This document shows, piece by piece, positions 22,168-31,068 of a DNA stretch of 64,000 nt. Made by a program: the position numbers and the translations under genes. Below the pieces are notes generated by a model. That model did no database searches. It was not told where the DNA came from and saw only the letters and a list, made by a program, of their open reading frames with translations. The stretch comes from Lysobacter lycopersici. Its GTDB lineage: Bacteria > Pseudomonadota > Gammaproteobacteria > Xanthomonadales > Xanthomonadaceae. The stretch spans positions 1,116,001 through 1,180,000 of the forward strand of contig NZ_CP041742.1 of assembly GCF_007556775.1 (NCBI RefSeq), given 5' to 3'. Position 1 is the stretch's first letter. Each line of letters starts with the position of its first letter.

Positions 22168-23201
22168 TGGATGTCCTGGTGGTTCCTGAGCACGATGTAA
22201 TCGTCAAGCGTGCGGCTCAACGCCGCATTGTCGGTGCCGGTGACATCGCCCTTGCCCAGTGCGCCCCTGACCGCCTGGAACGTCATCTGCACGTGCACCG
22301 CCTGCACCTGCGACCAGCCGCCGGCGGCCACGACGCCCGCCGCATTCATGTAATCGGTTCCGCTTCCGACCTTGTAGCTCACCTTCAAGGCGGTCACGCC
22401 TTCGGCGATCTCGCTGGCGCCATCTGCGTTGGTGCGGTAGAGCGAGGTTCCGCCGCGACCGTTGTTCGCCACCGTCCACAACGCACTGGTGACCGCGGAC
22501 ACGTACGCGGGCGATGTGCCGAAACCGCCGGGACAGTCGGTGCCCGCGACTCCCTGCCAGAAGCAGTACGCGGGATTGGCGTTGGCCAGCGCGCAGGTAT
22601 TGGCGCCCGCGCTGGGCCTGGTGAGGTTGTTGCCGCAGTTCGCCGCGCCGTTGTGGCCGATGGTCGTGCCGGTGGGAGTGATGCCAACGGCGGAGAACGC
22701 GATGGCGTAGTCGTTGTTGCAGACCATCAGCAATTGCCCGTTGCTGAGGTCGTCCGTGGCCGTGCTCACCGTGATCGCGTCGGCGGATTTCGCGTGCTTT
22801 TCCACGTTGTGGATCGAACTGTTGGCCGAATACAGGGTGATTTCGTCGGAACCGTTGGCCCCCGTTCCGTCCTGGCCGAAGACGCCGTTCGGGAAGCGCG
22901 ACCAGAATGTCGCGTCCGGGGCTGCCAGTTCGACGCCGACCTTGTCGGTATAGGCACCGTCGAAACGCATGCACGGATTGCCCGCGGCTTCGCGGATGTC
23001 GCGCGCGAGTATCTCGAAAGCGCCGCGCTGGTTTTCCTGAATCCGGTTGATCGACTCGGTCGCGCCGTACACGCGCTTGTTCGACATGAACAGGCTGCCT
23101 GCGGCCGCCACCACCAGCAGCCCCAGCAGCAGCGAGACCATCAGTTCGACCATCGTGAAGCCGCGCTGTGCGGCCGCGCCCTGGCGTGGCATGCGTGTCA
23201 T
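22164..23201 (-). CDS. pilW: type IV minor pilin PilW
   Basis: 345 aa from ATG 23201. Prepilin leader MTRMPRQGAAAQRG then FTMVELMVSLLLGLLVVAAAGSLFMSNKRVY, followed by the PilW signature INRIQENQRGAFEILARDIREAAGNPC. The large globular domain contains many cysteines. The start overlaps the pilV stop (ATGA) and the stop overlaps the pilX start (ATGA), so three genes are chained by translational coupling. An upstream in-frame ATG inside pilV is rejected. Confidence 0.92.
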   Translation of the reverse strand: MTRMPRQGAAAQRGFTMVELMVSLLLGLLVVAAAGSLFMSNKRVYGATESINRIQENQRGAFEILARDIREAAGNPCMRFDGAYTDKVGVELAAPDATFWSRFPNGVFGQDGTGANGSDEITLYSANSSIHNVEKHAKSADAITVSTATDDLSNGQLLMVCNNDYAIAFSAVGITPTGTTIGHNGAANCGNNLTRPSAGANTCALANANPAYCFWQGVAGTDCPGGFGTSPAYVSAVTSALWTVANNGRGGTSLYRTNADGASEIAEGVTALKVSYKVGSGTDYMNAAGVVAAGGWSQVQAVHVQMTFQAVRGALGKGDVTGTDNAALSRTLDDYIVLRNHQDIQ

Positions 23202-23668
23202 AGCCGGCTCGTGATCTCGATGTGGGGGGTGTGGGCGGCGTCGACACAACTACTTCCGCCCGTGGTATTGGCGTCGCACCACTGCACGCCGACGGTGCAG
23301 GTCATGGTGTCCACGATGCACACCACCTTACCCTTGGCATCGGGTGCGACCGTGGTCTTCAGTCCATCCAGCCAGCCAGCAACGGTGCCCGGGTCTCCAT
23401 CAACGCCGTCCTCGGCGCCATCGACATAGGTGTTGGTGTTGTAAGCGCCTACGTTGGCGCGATCGGCCCGGATGATGTCCATCATCGAATAGATCTGGAT
23501 CGAAGCCTGCGTGCGGCTGGCCGACCCGGCCGCGTTCTTCAGCGTCAGGGACTGCATTGCAGCGACCCCGAGCACGCCGATCGCCAGCACCAGGACGGCG
23601 ATCATGACTTCGATCAGGCCGACGCCTTGCTGTGACCCGGGTCGAACGAATGGCGCCATGCGTTTCAT
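23198..23668 (-). CDS. pilV: type IV minor pilin PilV
   Basis: 156 aa. Leader MKRMAPFVRPGSQQG then VGLIEVMIAVLVLAIGVLGVAAMQ, the typical PilV N-terminus with LIEV in place of FTLIE. SASRTQASIQIYSMMDIIRADRANVGAYN is the conserved PilV continuation. Cysteines in KVVCIVDTMTCTVGVQWCD probably pair. GAGG lies five bases before ATG 23668. It begins seven bases after the fimT stop. Confidence 0.92.
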   Translation of the reverse strand: MKRMAPFVRPGSQQGVGLIEVMIAVLVLAIGVLGVAAMQSLTLKNAAGSASRTQASIQIYSMMDIIRADRANVGAYNTNTYVDGAEDGVDGDPGTVAGWLDGLKTTVAPDAKGKVVCIVDTMTCTVGVQWCDANTTGGSSCVDAAHTPHIEITSRL

Positions 23669-23675
23669 TGAGGCC

Positions 23676-24278
23676 TCAATTGTTCGCGCAGTTGTTCGCC
23701 GGCGTGTTCGTCGGCGCGGTACAGGCCTTGGTTGCCGGGCGCCGGCACGTATTGATCCTGCCCACGCTGGTGCTGACGTCCAAGTCGTTGTTGTTGCCAC
23801 GCAATTCCGGCACGCACAACGCGAGCGTGCCGCCATCGCTTGTTCCCGCCTTCGAGAAGCCGCTCGGCAGGAACGTGAACTTGTTCTTGTTGGTGCCGCC
23901 GGCGCCCGAAAGGCTGGGGCTGGTCTTGACCTCGACGCTCGGATGCAAGGTACTGTCCCGCAACACGGTCGTGGCGCCGTCCTTGGTCATCACGGCGATC
24001 CAGCGGCTGCCCAATGCGGTGGTGCAGTCGGTGCCATTCGTGGTCGGGCAGACCGACACGCTCGCGCGATTGCTGACCGCCGCCAGCCTGGCCGTCTGCA
24101 GCATCGCGACCATCTCGTTCGCGGAAGACGTCAGGCGATTGCCGCGGATCAGGTTCATGAAGCTCGGCACCGCCAGCGCCGCCAACGTTCCAAGCACGAT
24201 CAGAGTCATCATCAACTCGACCATGGTGAATCCCCGCTCGGCGCGAAGACGCGAGGTTTTCCGACTGCGTCGCGACAT
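23676..24278 (-). CDS. fimT: type IV minor pilin FimT/FimU (GspH family)
   Basis: 200 aa. Leader MSRRSRKTSRLRAERG then FTMVELMMTLIVLGTLAALAVPSFMNLI, followed by the GspH/FimT domain (ANEMVAMLQTARLAAVSNRASVSVCPTTNG, RWIAVMTKDG, FLPSGFSK, LALCVPELRG). First gene of the minor pilin operon. The start at 24278 has a GGGGGGA ribosome site directly upstream. The upstream gap contains a hairpin ccacgg/ccgtgg (24286-24299) beside the ribosome site and separates it from the divergent histidine kinase gene. Confidence 0.92.
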   Translation of the reverse strand: MSRRSRKTSRLRAERGFTMVELMMTLIVLGTLAALAVPSFMNLIRGNRLTSSANEMVAMLQTARLAAVSNRASVSVCPTTNGTDCTTALGSRWIAVMTKDGATTVLRDSTLHPSVEVKTSPSLSGAGGTNKNKFTFLPSGFSKAGTSDGGTLALCVPELRGNNNDLDVSTSVGRINTCRRPATKACTAPTNTPANNCANN

Positions 24279-24397
24279 ATCCCCCCCACGGAACCGTGGC
24301 CGGCATACCCTAAGGCAGGATTCGGCCACCGTGCCATGCGCCCCCGATGAACGGGCTATTCCCCGGCGCAGGCGGTTTGGCCCATGATTGATGGACC

Positions 24398-25441
24398 ATG
24401 GCGGAAACCCTCCTCACCGGATGGCGGCAGGTGGATACCAAGGGCAACAGCTCTCTTGATGCATTGTTCCGCCCTTACGCGCTGATCGCCGTTCTCCTCG
24501 CCGGCGAATCGCTGGCACTGCTCCTGGCTTTGGCATCCGGGACCCCGGGGGGAAGGCTGACCCTGTTCGGGCTCGCCTCGCTCGGAGTCCAATGGGTCGC
24601 CCTCGGCACCCTGTGCACCCTGTTCCTGTTGCGTCGCCCCTTGGCAAGGCTGCCGTCTCCGGCCGTGGCATGGATCTGCCTGATCATCCTGCTGGGCATG
24701 ACGCTGCTTGTCGGTTCGGCGGCGTGGGGAATGCTCGATGCGTCGGCGAAACCGCTCGAAGGCAAGGCGTCCTTCGTGCTGAGGATGCTGGCGATCGCAT
24801 TGGTCGTCGGCGTGCTGATGCTGCTGACCTACCAGAATTACTGGCGGGCCCGCCAACTGGCGGTACGCGCGAAGCAACTGGAACTGGAAGCATTGCAGGC
24901 GCGCATCCGGCCGCACTTCCTGTTCAACACGCTCAATACCGCCATCGCGTTGGTGCATGCGCGCCCGGATGAAGCAGAACGCGTCCTGCTCGACCTCACC
25001 GATCTTTTCCGGAACGCATTGAGCGGCAGCCCGCAAGTATTGCTCGCCGACGAACTGGCCCTCACCCGGCGTTACCTCGAAATCGAGGCGCTGCGCTTCG
25101 GGGAACGCGTGCAAATCCATTGGCGCCTCCCGGACGCGCTGCCCGACGTCTCGGTTCCTTCGCTTTCGATCCAGCCGCTCGCGGAAAACGCCATCAGGCA
25201 CGGGATCGAGCCGAGACCCGGTGGCGGGCGGATCGACATTTCCGTCAACGTGCTCGACCGCATGATCGAAGTGGTCATCGCAAACGACATGCTCGCCAAT
25301 GGGCGCAGATCCGACGGACATGCAATCGGGCTGAAGTCCGCGCGCGAACGCGTGATGGCCATGACTGGCGGGCACGGCCAGGTGGAGTCCCGGATCGAAG
25401 ATGGACGCTATCTCGCGATCATGTCCCTGCCGCGGGGCTGA
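24398..25441 (+). CDS. AlgZ/FimS-like sensor histidine kinase (LytS/YehU class)
   Basis: 347 aa. Four hydrophobic segments span about 24-152. The His_kinase signature ELEALQARIRPHFLFNTLNTAIALV follows, with the phospho-acceptor His at about 173. A HATPase domain contains SIQPLAENAIRHGIEP and AIGLKSARERVMAMTGG. This class pairs with LytTR-type regulators such as AlgR; in P. aeruginosa AlgZ(FimS)-AlgR activates the fimU-pilVWXY1Y2E operon. Here the kinase gene is divergent from that same kind of operon, with 119 bases between, but the next gene is ppnN on the other strand, so no algR follows. The regulator must lie elsewhere. Confidence 0.88.
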   Translation: MAETLLTGWRQVDTKGNSSLDALFRPYALIAVLLAGESLALLLALASGTPGGRLTLFGLASLGVQWVALGTLCTLFLLRRPLARLPSPAVAWICLIILLGMTLLVGSAAWGMLDASAKPLEGKASFVLRMLAIALVVGVLMLLTYQNYWRARQLAVRAKQLELEALQARIRPHFLFNTLNTAIALVHARPDEAERVLLDLTDLFRNALSGSPQVLLADELALTRRYLEIEALRFGERVQIHWRLPDALPDVSVPSLSIQPLAENAIRHGIEPRPGGGRIDISVNVLDRMIEVVIANDMLANGRRSDGHAIGLKSARERVMAMTGGHGQVESRIEDGRYLAIMSLPRG

Positions 25442-25444
25442 TGC

Positions 25445-26863
25445 TCAGGCAACCACCCGGTAACAGGGCCGGTATTCGCCGGCGATCTTCATCCGCCCCT
25501 GGGCGACGAAGGCGCGCAGCAGCGCATCGAGCGCGCGCATCATGTCCGCATCGCCGTGGATCTCGAACGGCCCGTTGGCTTCCACGAGGCGCATGGTCGG
25601 CTCCTTCACGTTGCCGCCGACGATGCCGGAGAACGCCCGCCGCAGGTCCGCGGCCAGTTCGTGCGGCTTGCGCCCGTGGTGCAGGTCCAGCGCGGCCATC
25701 GTTTCGTGGGTCGGGATGAAGGGCTGCTGGAATTCGTGCGGGATCGCGAGTGCCCAGTTGAAGAAGAACGAATCCTGCTGGGCGATGCGCTGGCGCCGCA
25801 CGTCGGCGACGCCCGCATGCATGATCCGCGCCACCTCGACGCTGTCGCCGACCACGATGCGGTAGCGTTCGGCCGCTGCATCGCCGAGCGTGAGCCGGAT
25901 GAATTTGTCGATCTGCTCGAAATACGCGGCCGCGGAGGCCGGCCCCGAGAAGATCAGCGGGAACTTCAGGTCCGCGTTTTCCTCGCGCAGCAGGATACCG
26001 AGCAGGTACAGGATTTCCTCGGCGGTGCCGACGCCGCCGGGGAACACGATGATGCCGTGGGCCATGCGCACGAACGCCTCGAGGCGTTTCTCGATGTCCG
26101 GCATGATCACCAGGTGGTTGACGATCGGGTTCGGCGATTCGGCCGCGATGATGCCCGGCTCGGTGATGCCGATGTAGCGCATGCGCCGGCGCCGCTGCTT
26201 GGCGTGCGCGATGGTCGCGCCCTTCATCGGCCCCTTCATCGCGCCCGGGCCACAGCCGGTGCAGATGTCGAGCCCGCGCAGGCCGAGCTCGTAGCCGACC
26301 TGCTTGGTGTAGAGGTATTCCTCGCGCCCGATCGAATGCCCGCCCCAGCACACGACCAGGTTGGGATCGGCCGGCTGCAGGATGCGCGCGTTGCGCAGCA
26401 GCCGGAACACCGCGTCGGTGGTGCCCGCGGATGAATCGAGTTCCGCGGAATATTCCGGATCGAGTTCGATCGCGGTGAACGCGAGGTCGCGCACCACCGC
26501 GAACAGCAGTTCGGCGACGCCGCGGATGATCTCGCCGTCGACGAAGGCCATCGCCGGCGCGGCCTTCAGGTCGATGCGGACGCCACGGTCCTGCTGCAGC
26601 ACCTGGATGTCGAAATCCGGGTACAGCTCCTGCGCGGCGCGCGGATCATCGCTGGCGCTGCCGCTGGTGAGTACCGCCAGCGCGCAGCGGCGCAACAGGT
26701 CGTGCATGCCGCCGGCGGAGGCATCGCGCAGGCGCGCGACTTCGTCCCGCGAAAGGACGTCCAGCCCGCCGCGCGGATAGATGCGCGCGTCGACGGTCGG
26801 TGCGCGGGAAGGAACCGGGCCGCCCTCGGCCTCGGCGTCGATGTGTTCGGGTTCGATGTGCAT
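25445..26863 (-). CDS. ppnN: nucleotide 5'-monophosphate nucleosidase PpnN (YgdH/LOG family)
   Basis: 472 aa, close to E. coli YgdH. It releases the base from nucleoside monophosphates and in E. coli is tuned by (p)ppGpp. The central LOG domain has the motif PGGVGTAEEILYLLGILL (about 273-290) and CTGCGPGAMKGPMKGA, which bind the nucleotide phosphate. DUF4478- and DUF3412-type flanks lie on either side (N-terminal RIYPRGGLDVLSRDEVARL and C-terminal RRAFSGIVGGNVKEPTMRLVEANGPFEIHGD). It is convergent with the kinase gene, with only three bases between the stop codons. Confidence 0.93.
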   Translation of the reverse strand: MHIEPEHIDAEAEGGPVPSRAPTVDARIYPRGGLDVLSRDEVARLRDASAGGMHDLLRRCALAVLTSGSASDDPRAAQELYPDFDIQVLQQDRGVRIDLKAAPAMAFVDGEIIRGVAELLFAVVRDLAFTAIELDPEYSAELDSSAGTTDAVFRLLRNARILQPADPNLVVCWGGHSIGREEYLYTKQVGYELGLRGLDICTGCGPGAMKGPMKGATIAHAKQRRRRMRYIGITEPGIIAAESPNPIVNHLVIMPDIEKRLEAFVRMAHGIIVFPGGVGTAEEILYLLGILLREENADLKFPLIFSGPASAAAYFEQIDKFIRLTLGDAAAERYRIVVGDSVEVARIMHAGVADVRRQRIAQQDSFFFNWALAIPHEFQQPFIPTHETMAALDLHHGRKPHELAADLRRAFSGIVGGNVKEPTMRLVEANGPFEIHGDADMMRALDALLRAFVAQGRMKIAGEYRPCYRVVA

Positions 26864-26904
26864 GCGGACACTCTAGCGCGCCGCCCCGCAAACGGCACGT
26901 ACTC

Positions 26905-26935
26905 CAAAAAAACGGCCGGGTTTCCCCGGCCGTTT
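26905..26935 (-). terminator. intrinsic terminator after TonB receptor gene
   Basis: Minus strand: stem AAACGGCCGGG/CCCGGCCGTTT with a four-base loop and a seven-base T-run. An almost identical hairpin, inverted, lies at 32905-32930. Confidence 0.85.
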
Positions 26936-26959
26936 CGCGTATTGCCGTGCAGCGATGGA

Positions 26960-29900
26960 TCAGAAGGTGTACTTCAGCGTCAGCAGCGCCGACCAGCGCG
27001 ACACGACGCGGGACGGATTGGTGCCGCTGGCGTCGTACACCGCGTAGTTTTCCCACGGCACAGTGCCCGGGGCGCCGAGGTTATAGACGTACTGACCGTT
27101 CTGCACGCCGGCAACCGACACCAGGCGGCGGTTCTCGTAGAAACCGCTGCTGACGCGGTCGGTAACGCCCCAGTCGCTGTTCAACAGGTTCAGGAAGTTG
27201 TAGATGTCCAGGCGGATGATCGACTTGTGCCCCTTCATGAAGCCGGGGAGTTCCTGCTGCACGCCGAGATCGAGCTGGTTGACCCACGGCTCGCGCGCGC
27301 GGTTGCGCCCGGCGATCTCGCCGCGGTGCTTGGACAGGTACGGATCGTTGTCGATGAACTTCTGGAACGCATCGATCTGTTCCTGGGTCGCGCCGCCGTA
27401 GTTCACCAGCGGATCGTTGAGCAGCGGAATGTAGGCGAGGTCGCCGCCGGCGCCGACGTTCGAGAGGCTGTCGCCATTGACGTCGTTGCCGAAGACCCAG
27501 CTGTACGGCCTGCCGCTGTGGCCGTTGTAGAACATCGACACGGTGGTCTTGTAGTCGCCGAAGAAGGCATGGTCCCAGTTCAACGAAAGCTTGAGCGACA
27601 AGGGAATGTCGAACGCGGACGTGGTGGCGAACATCTCGTTCGGGTTGGTGCGCGCCATGTAGTTGTAGTTCGACCAGGCCTGCGAGCTGGAGCCCGTGCT
27701 GACTTCCTTGGAGTGCGCGAAGGTGGCGCTGATGTTGCCGGAGAACCCGTGGTCCATCGGCTTGGTCAGCGACAGGGTCAATGCATCGGACCCGCCCTTG
27801 TCGGTGTTGGTCAGCAGCGTGGAGCGGTAATAGATCTCCGGGATCGATCCGTTGTTGGTGCCGCTACCGATGCTGGTCGGGGAATTGGACAGCGTCTTCC
27901 AGTAGGAATCGCGGCCGTCCGGCAGGGTGCCGTTCGGGGTGCCGATGTTCAGCGCCTGGTAGGCGATGGCGTCCTTGTTCTTGATGTGCTGCCATTCGGC
28001 CGACGCAACGAGGCCCCACCACGGCAACTCGGTGTCGAACGCCAGGCTGACCTTCCACGCGGTCGGCAGCTTGAAGTCCGGGTCGAGCACGTCGATCTGG
28101 CAATTGGCCGTCGCGGTGCAGGTGCCGGGGTTGATGTCGGAAGACTGCAGGCCCGGCTGGTTGTACGGATCCGAGCTGAAGGGATCGGTGCCCGGATTGG
28201 ACGAATTGTAGGTCACCAGCGAGGTCACGCCGTTGTTGAGGTACGGATTGGTCAGCCAACCGTACGGCGGCAGGGTCTGGAACAGGCCGACGCCGCCGCG
28301 CAGCTGGGTGGGACGCTCGGTGTTGAACGTGTAGTTGAACGCGAAGCGCGGCTCGATGACCTTGTTGTTGCTGCCGAGCGTGGTGTTGTTCGGGAAGCCG
28401 AAGTTCTGCTCCCAGACCGGCTGGTAGGGCGGCGCATGGTCGGCATCCGGGATGTCCACGCGCACGCCGAACACCAGCGACAGGTTGTCGGTGGCCTGCC
28501 AGGTATCCTGCAGGAACGGGCTGTACTGGCGATAGGTCCAGGTGCCGGCGATGTCGGTCGGGCTCAGCCCGTTCGGGATGATGGTCTTGGTGAACTTGAA
28601 GTAGTCCCCGGCCGCGAGTTCATCGAACACGCTGCCATCGCCATTCTTGTCCTGGAAGGTGTACAGGCCGTGCAGGACGCGGCCAAACAAGTCGCCGATC
28701 TCGTTGTCCAGGTAGTCGATGCCGCCCTTGATGGTGTGGTTTCCGGCGTAGTAGGTGCCGGAGATCGACGCGTTGAGGCGCTTGCTCTTGATCCAGTTCT
28801 CGTGGCGGTACTGGTCCTCGCCCATGTAGATCGTGCCGCCGGCATAGGTGCCATGCGCCGGGATGACCACGTCGACTTCCGGCTGGTCGAGGGCCGCGCC
28901 GTTGGTGTTGTCGTACTTCTGGTAGCCGATCTTGACTTCGGTGCTGAAGTTGTCGGTCCAGTCGCTGAACAGCTGCAGCGAGTAGTTGTCGGTGGTGCTG
29001 GAAACCGTGTACCAGTTGCTGGACAGGATGACGGTGTTGTCCCGCACGTACGCGCTGTACGGCGTGGGCTTGGTTTCCTCGACGCGCGAGTAGGCGAAGG
29101 TCGCGCGCTGCCGATCGGTGATGTTCCAGTCGAGCTTGGCGAGGTAGCGCTTGTCCTCCAGCGCCGCGCCGGAGCTGCCGTAGGTGCCCGGCTGCATGCC
29201 GATCGCCGTTCCCCCGGCGATGGCCTGGTCCACGTCGTCGGAGCTGATCTTGCCACTGGTGACGCCGTCGACGCTGATGCCGGCAAGCTTGTCGATCTTC
29301 TGGTCTTCGTACGCGCCGAAGAAGAACAGCCTGTCCTTGATGATCGGGCCACCGACGGTGACGCCCCAGGTCTCGTCCGTGCCGAAGCCGGCGTAATCCT
29401 TGCCGTTGCGGCTGCCAACCATGCTGCTGGCATCCTTGTACGCGTAGTACGCCGAACCATGGAACTCGTTGGTGCCGGATTTGGTGACCGCGTCGATGCT
29501 CGCGCCGATGGTGTCCGAAGACGCGTCGAAGTCCACCGTCGAGATGTTGTAGGCCGCGATGGTATCGGGCGAGATCGGCGAACCGGTGTACGGCAGGCCG
29601 TTCGCATTCAGGCCGAAGGGATCGCCCTGGTTCAGGCCGTCGACGCTGATGTTGTTGTAGCGGCTGTTCTGGCCGGCCGCGGAGATCGAGCCGTCGCCTT
29701 GGTCGGTGACCTGGATGCGCGGATCGAGGCGCGCGACGTCGTCGATCGAACGATTGCCCTGCGGCGTGGTTTGCAACGCCCGGCCGGAGACGCTGGTGCC
29801 GAGGCCCTTGTTGTCCGGGCTGAACACCGGGGACACGCGCGCCGCACTGACGACCACGGTATCGAGCGTTCCGGACGCGCCAGTCAATTGCTCATTGACA

Positions 29901-30223
29901 GTCGCGACTTTGTTCAACTCCAGATAGATATCGCTTTTGGTATCGGTGCCCGCCGCACTGTTCACGGTAACGGTGTACGGACCGCCCACGCGCAAGCCTT
30001 GCGCGGCGTAGCGGCCGTTGGCATCGGTGGTGGCACGACTGACCGTGCCGGATTCCACGTGCGTGATGGTGACCTCGGCGCCAGCGACCGGACTGCCGTC
30101 CGCACCGGTCACGGTGCCGGAGACGCCGGACGATGTGCTCTGGGCGAACGCGGGCGCCATCGCCATCGCTGCGATCAGGGCAAGCGACAGCCTCGACAGC
30201 TGGACGTGGGTGGATCGGGTCAT
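26960..30223 (-). CDS. TonB-dependent receptor, Oar-like, with carboxypeptidase-regulatory domain
   Basis: 1087 aa. Signal peptide to about AMAPAFA (residue 27). An N-terminal carboxypeptidase-regulatory-like beta domain spans about 33-105 (SGTVTGADGSPVAGAEVTIT, DANGRYAAQGLRVGGPYTV). A plug domain (SIDDVARLDPRIQV, NISVDGLNQGDP) and a large 22-strand type barrel follow, ending RWSALLTLKYTF with a terminal Phe for BAM recognition. This matches the Oar-like receptors expanded in xanthomonads. The ligand is unknown; Oar proteins in other bacteria serve in adhesion or protein export. A GAGG site lies eight bases before the ATG, after a leader gap of about 250 bases. Confidence 0.92.
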   Translation of the reverse strand: MTRSTHVQLSRLSLALIAAMAMAPAFAQSTSSGVSGTVTGADGSPVAGAEVTITHVESGTVSRATTDANGRYAAQGLRVGGPYTVTVNSAAGTDTKSDIYLELNKVATVNEQLTGASGTLDTVVVSAARVSPVFSPDNKGLGTSVSGRALQTTPQGNRSIDDVARLDPRIQVTDQGDGSISAAGQNSRYNNISVDGLNQGDPFGLNANGLPYTGSPISPDTIAAYNISTVDFDASSDTIGASIDAVTKSGTNEFHGSAYYAYKDASSMVGSRNGKDYAGFGTDETWGVTVGGPIIKDRLFFFGAYEDQKIDKLAGISVDGVTSGKISSDDVDQAIAGGTAIGMQPGTYGSSGAALEDKRYLAKLDWNITDRQRATFAYSRVEETKPTPYSAYVRDNTVILSSNWYTVSSTTDNYSLQLFSDWTDNFSTEVKIGYQKYDNTNGAALDQPEVDVVIPAHGTYAGGTIYMGEDQYRHENWIKSKRLNASISGTYYAGNHTIKGGIDYLDNEIGDLFGRVLHGLYTFQDKNGDGSVFDELAAGDYFKFTKTIIPNGLSPTDIAGTWTYRQYSPFLQDTWQATDNLSLVFGVRVDIPDADHAPPYQPVWEQNFGFPNNTTLGSNNKVIEPRFAFNYTFNTERPTQLRGGVGLFQTLPPYGWLTNPYLNNGVTSLVTYNSSNPGTDPFSSDPYNQPGLQSSDINPGTCTATANCQIDVLDPDFKLPTAWKVSLAFDTELPWWGLVASAEWQHIKNKDAIAYQALNIGTPNGTLPDGRDSYWKTLSNSPTSIGSGTNNGSIPEIYYRSTLLTNTDKGGSDALTLSLTKPMDHGFSGNISATFAHSKEVSTGSSSQAWSNYNYMARTNPNEMFATTSAFDIPLSLKLSLNWDHAFFGDYKTTVSMFYNGHSGRPYSWVFGNDVNGDSLSNVGAGGDLAYIPLLNDPLVNYGGATQEQIDAFQKFIDNDPYLSKHRGEIAGRNRAREPWVNQLDLGVQQELPGFMKGHKSIIRLDIYNFLNLLNSDWGVTDRVSSGFYENRRLVSVAGVQNGQYVYNLGAPGTVPWENYAVYDASGTNPSRVVSRWSALLTLKYTF

Positions 30224-30471
30224 GTGCGCAACCTCAAATTGGTAAAGGAAACGACGAACGGGAAATGGATCGCATCAGGCGATGCGGGGTGGAAACACGG
30301 CGGGAATCCCCTCCCGAAACGCTTTTCAGCCTTTTCGGGTTAACGACATGCTAACACTGTCGCTTCGCAAGATGACAGGAAGAAGACAGCGAATTCCGTC
30401 GATCCGGCTGAATGCATGACGGCTTCTGACAACGATCCGAGATATCGGTCGCAAGGCCTTGTTTTGGAAAG

Positions 30472-31068
30472 TCAGCCGCCTGGGCCACGGAAATAGAGGC
30501 CGAAGCCATCGAGCAGCATCTGTACCGAAATCGACACCAGCAGCATGCCCATCAGGCGCTCGACGGCAGTCAGGACCCGGGTGCCCAACCAGCGGTACAG
30601 GGCGGTCGCGCAGAACAGGATGGCCGCGGTCGCGGCCCAGGCCAGCAGCAATGCCAGGCTCCAGTCCATGAGCCGTCCCGGCTCCTTGCTGCCCATCAGC
30701 ATCACCGCGGCCATGCCCGAGGGACCCGCGACCAGCGGAATCGCCATGGGCACGATGAAGGGTTCTCCGTCCGGCAACTCGCCCATCAGGCCTTCCGGCG
30801 GCGGGAAGATCATGCGCAGGCCGATCAGGAACAGCACGATGCCGCCGGCGATGGAGACGGATTCCTGGCGAAGGTGCATGAGGTCGAGCGCGTACTTGCC
30901 GCCCCACAGGAACACCATCAGCACCACCAGCGCGATCAGCAGTTCGCGCACCAGCACGATGCGGCGCCGGTGCCCGGGCAACGGCCGCAGCAGCGACAGG
31001 AACACCGGGATGTTCCCGAGCGGATCGAGGATCAGGAACAGCAGCAGCGCGGCGGAAGCGATCGTCAT
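30472..31068 (-). CDS. MarC family integral membrane protein
   Basis: 198 aa with six predicted membrane segments and the family signature LLFLILDPLGNIPVFLSLL at the N-terminus, and GGIVLFLIGLRMIFPP and VPMAIPLVAGPSGMAAVML later. MarC/YchE/YhgN proteins are inner-membrane proteins of uncertain function; some act as amino-acid exporters. ATG 31068 (MTIASAALL) is chosen, which overlaps the stop of the SDR gene (ATGA); an ATG 20 codons upstream lies inside that gene. It is last of three coupled genes, grxD-SDR-marC. Confidence 0.88.
   Translation of the reverse strand: MTIASAALLLFLILDPLGNIPVFLSLLRPLPGHRRRIVLVRELLIALVVLMVFLWGGKYALDLMHLRQESVSIAGGIVLFLIGLRMIFPPPEGLMGELPDGEPFIVPMAIPLVAGPSGMAAVMLMGSKEPGRLMDWSLALLLAWAATAAILFCATALYRWLGTRVLTAVERLMGMLLVSISVQMLLDGFGLYFRGPGG

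Noticed and set aside
24279-24397. Sigma54 promoter for the minor pilin operon
   Set aside because: TGGCAC is present, but no GC element lies at the right spacing for a -12/-24 pair.
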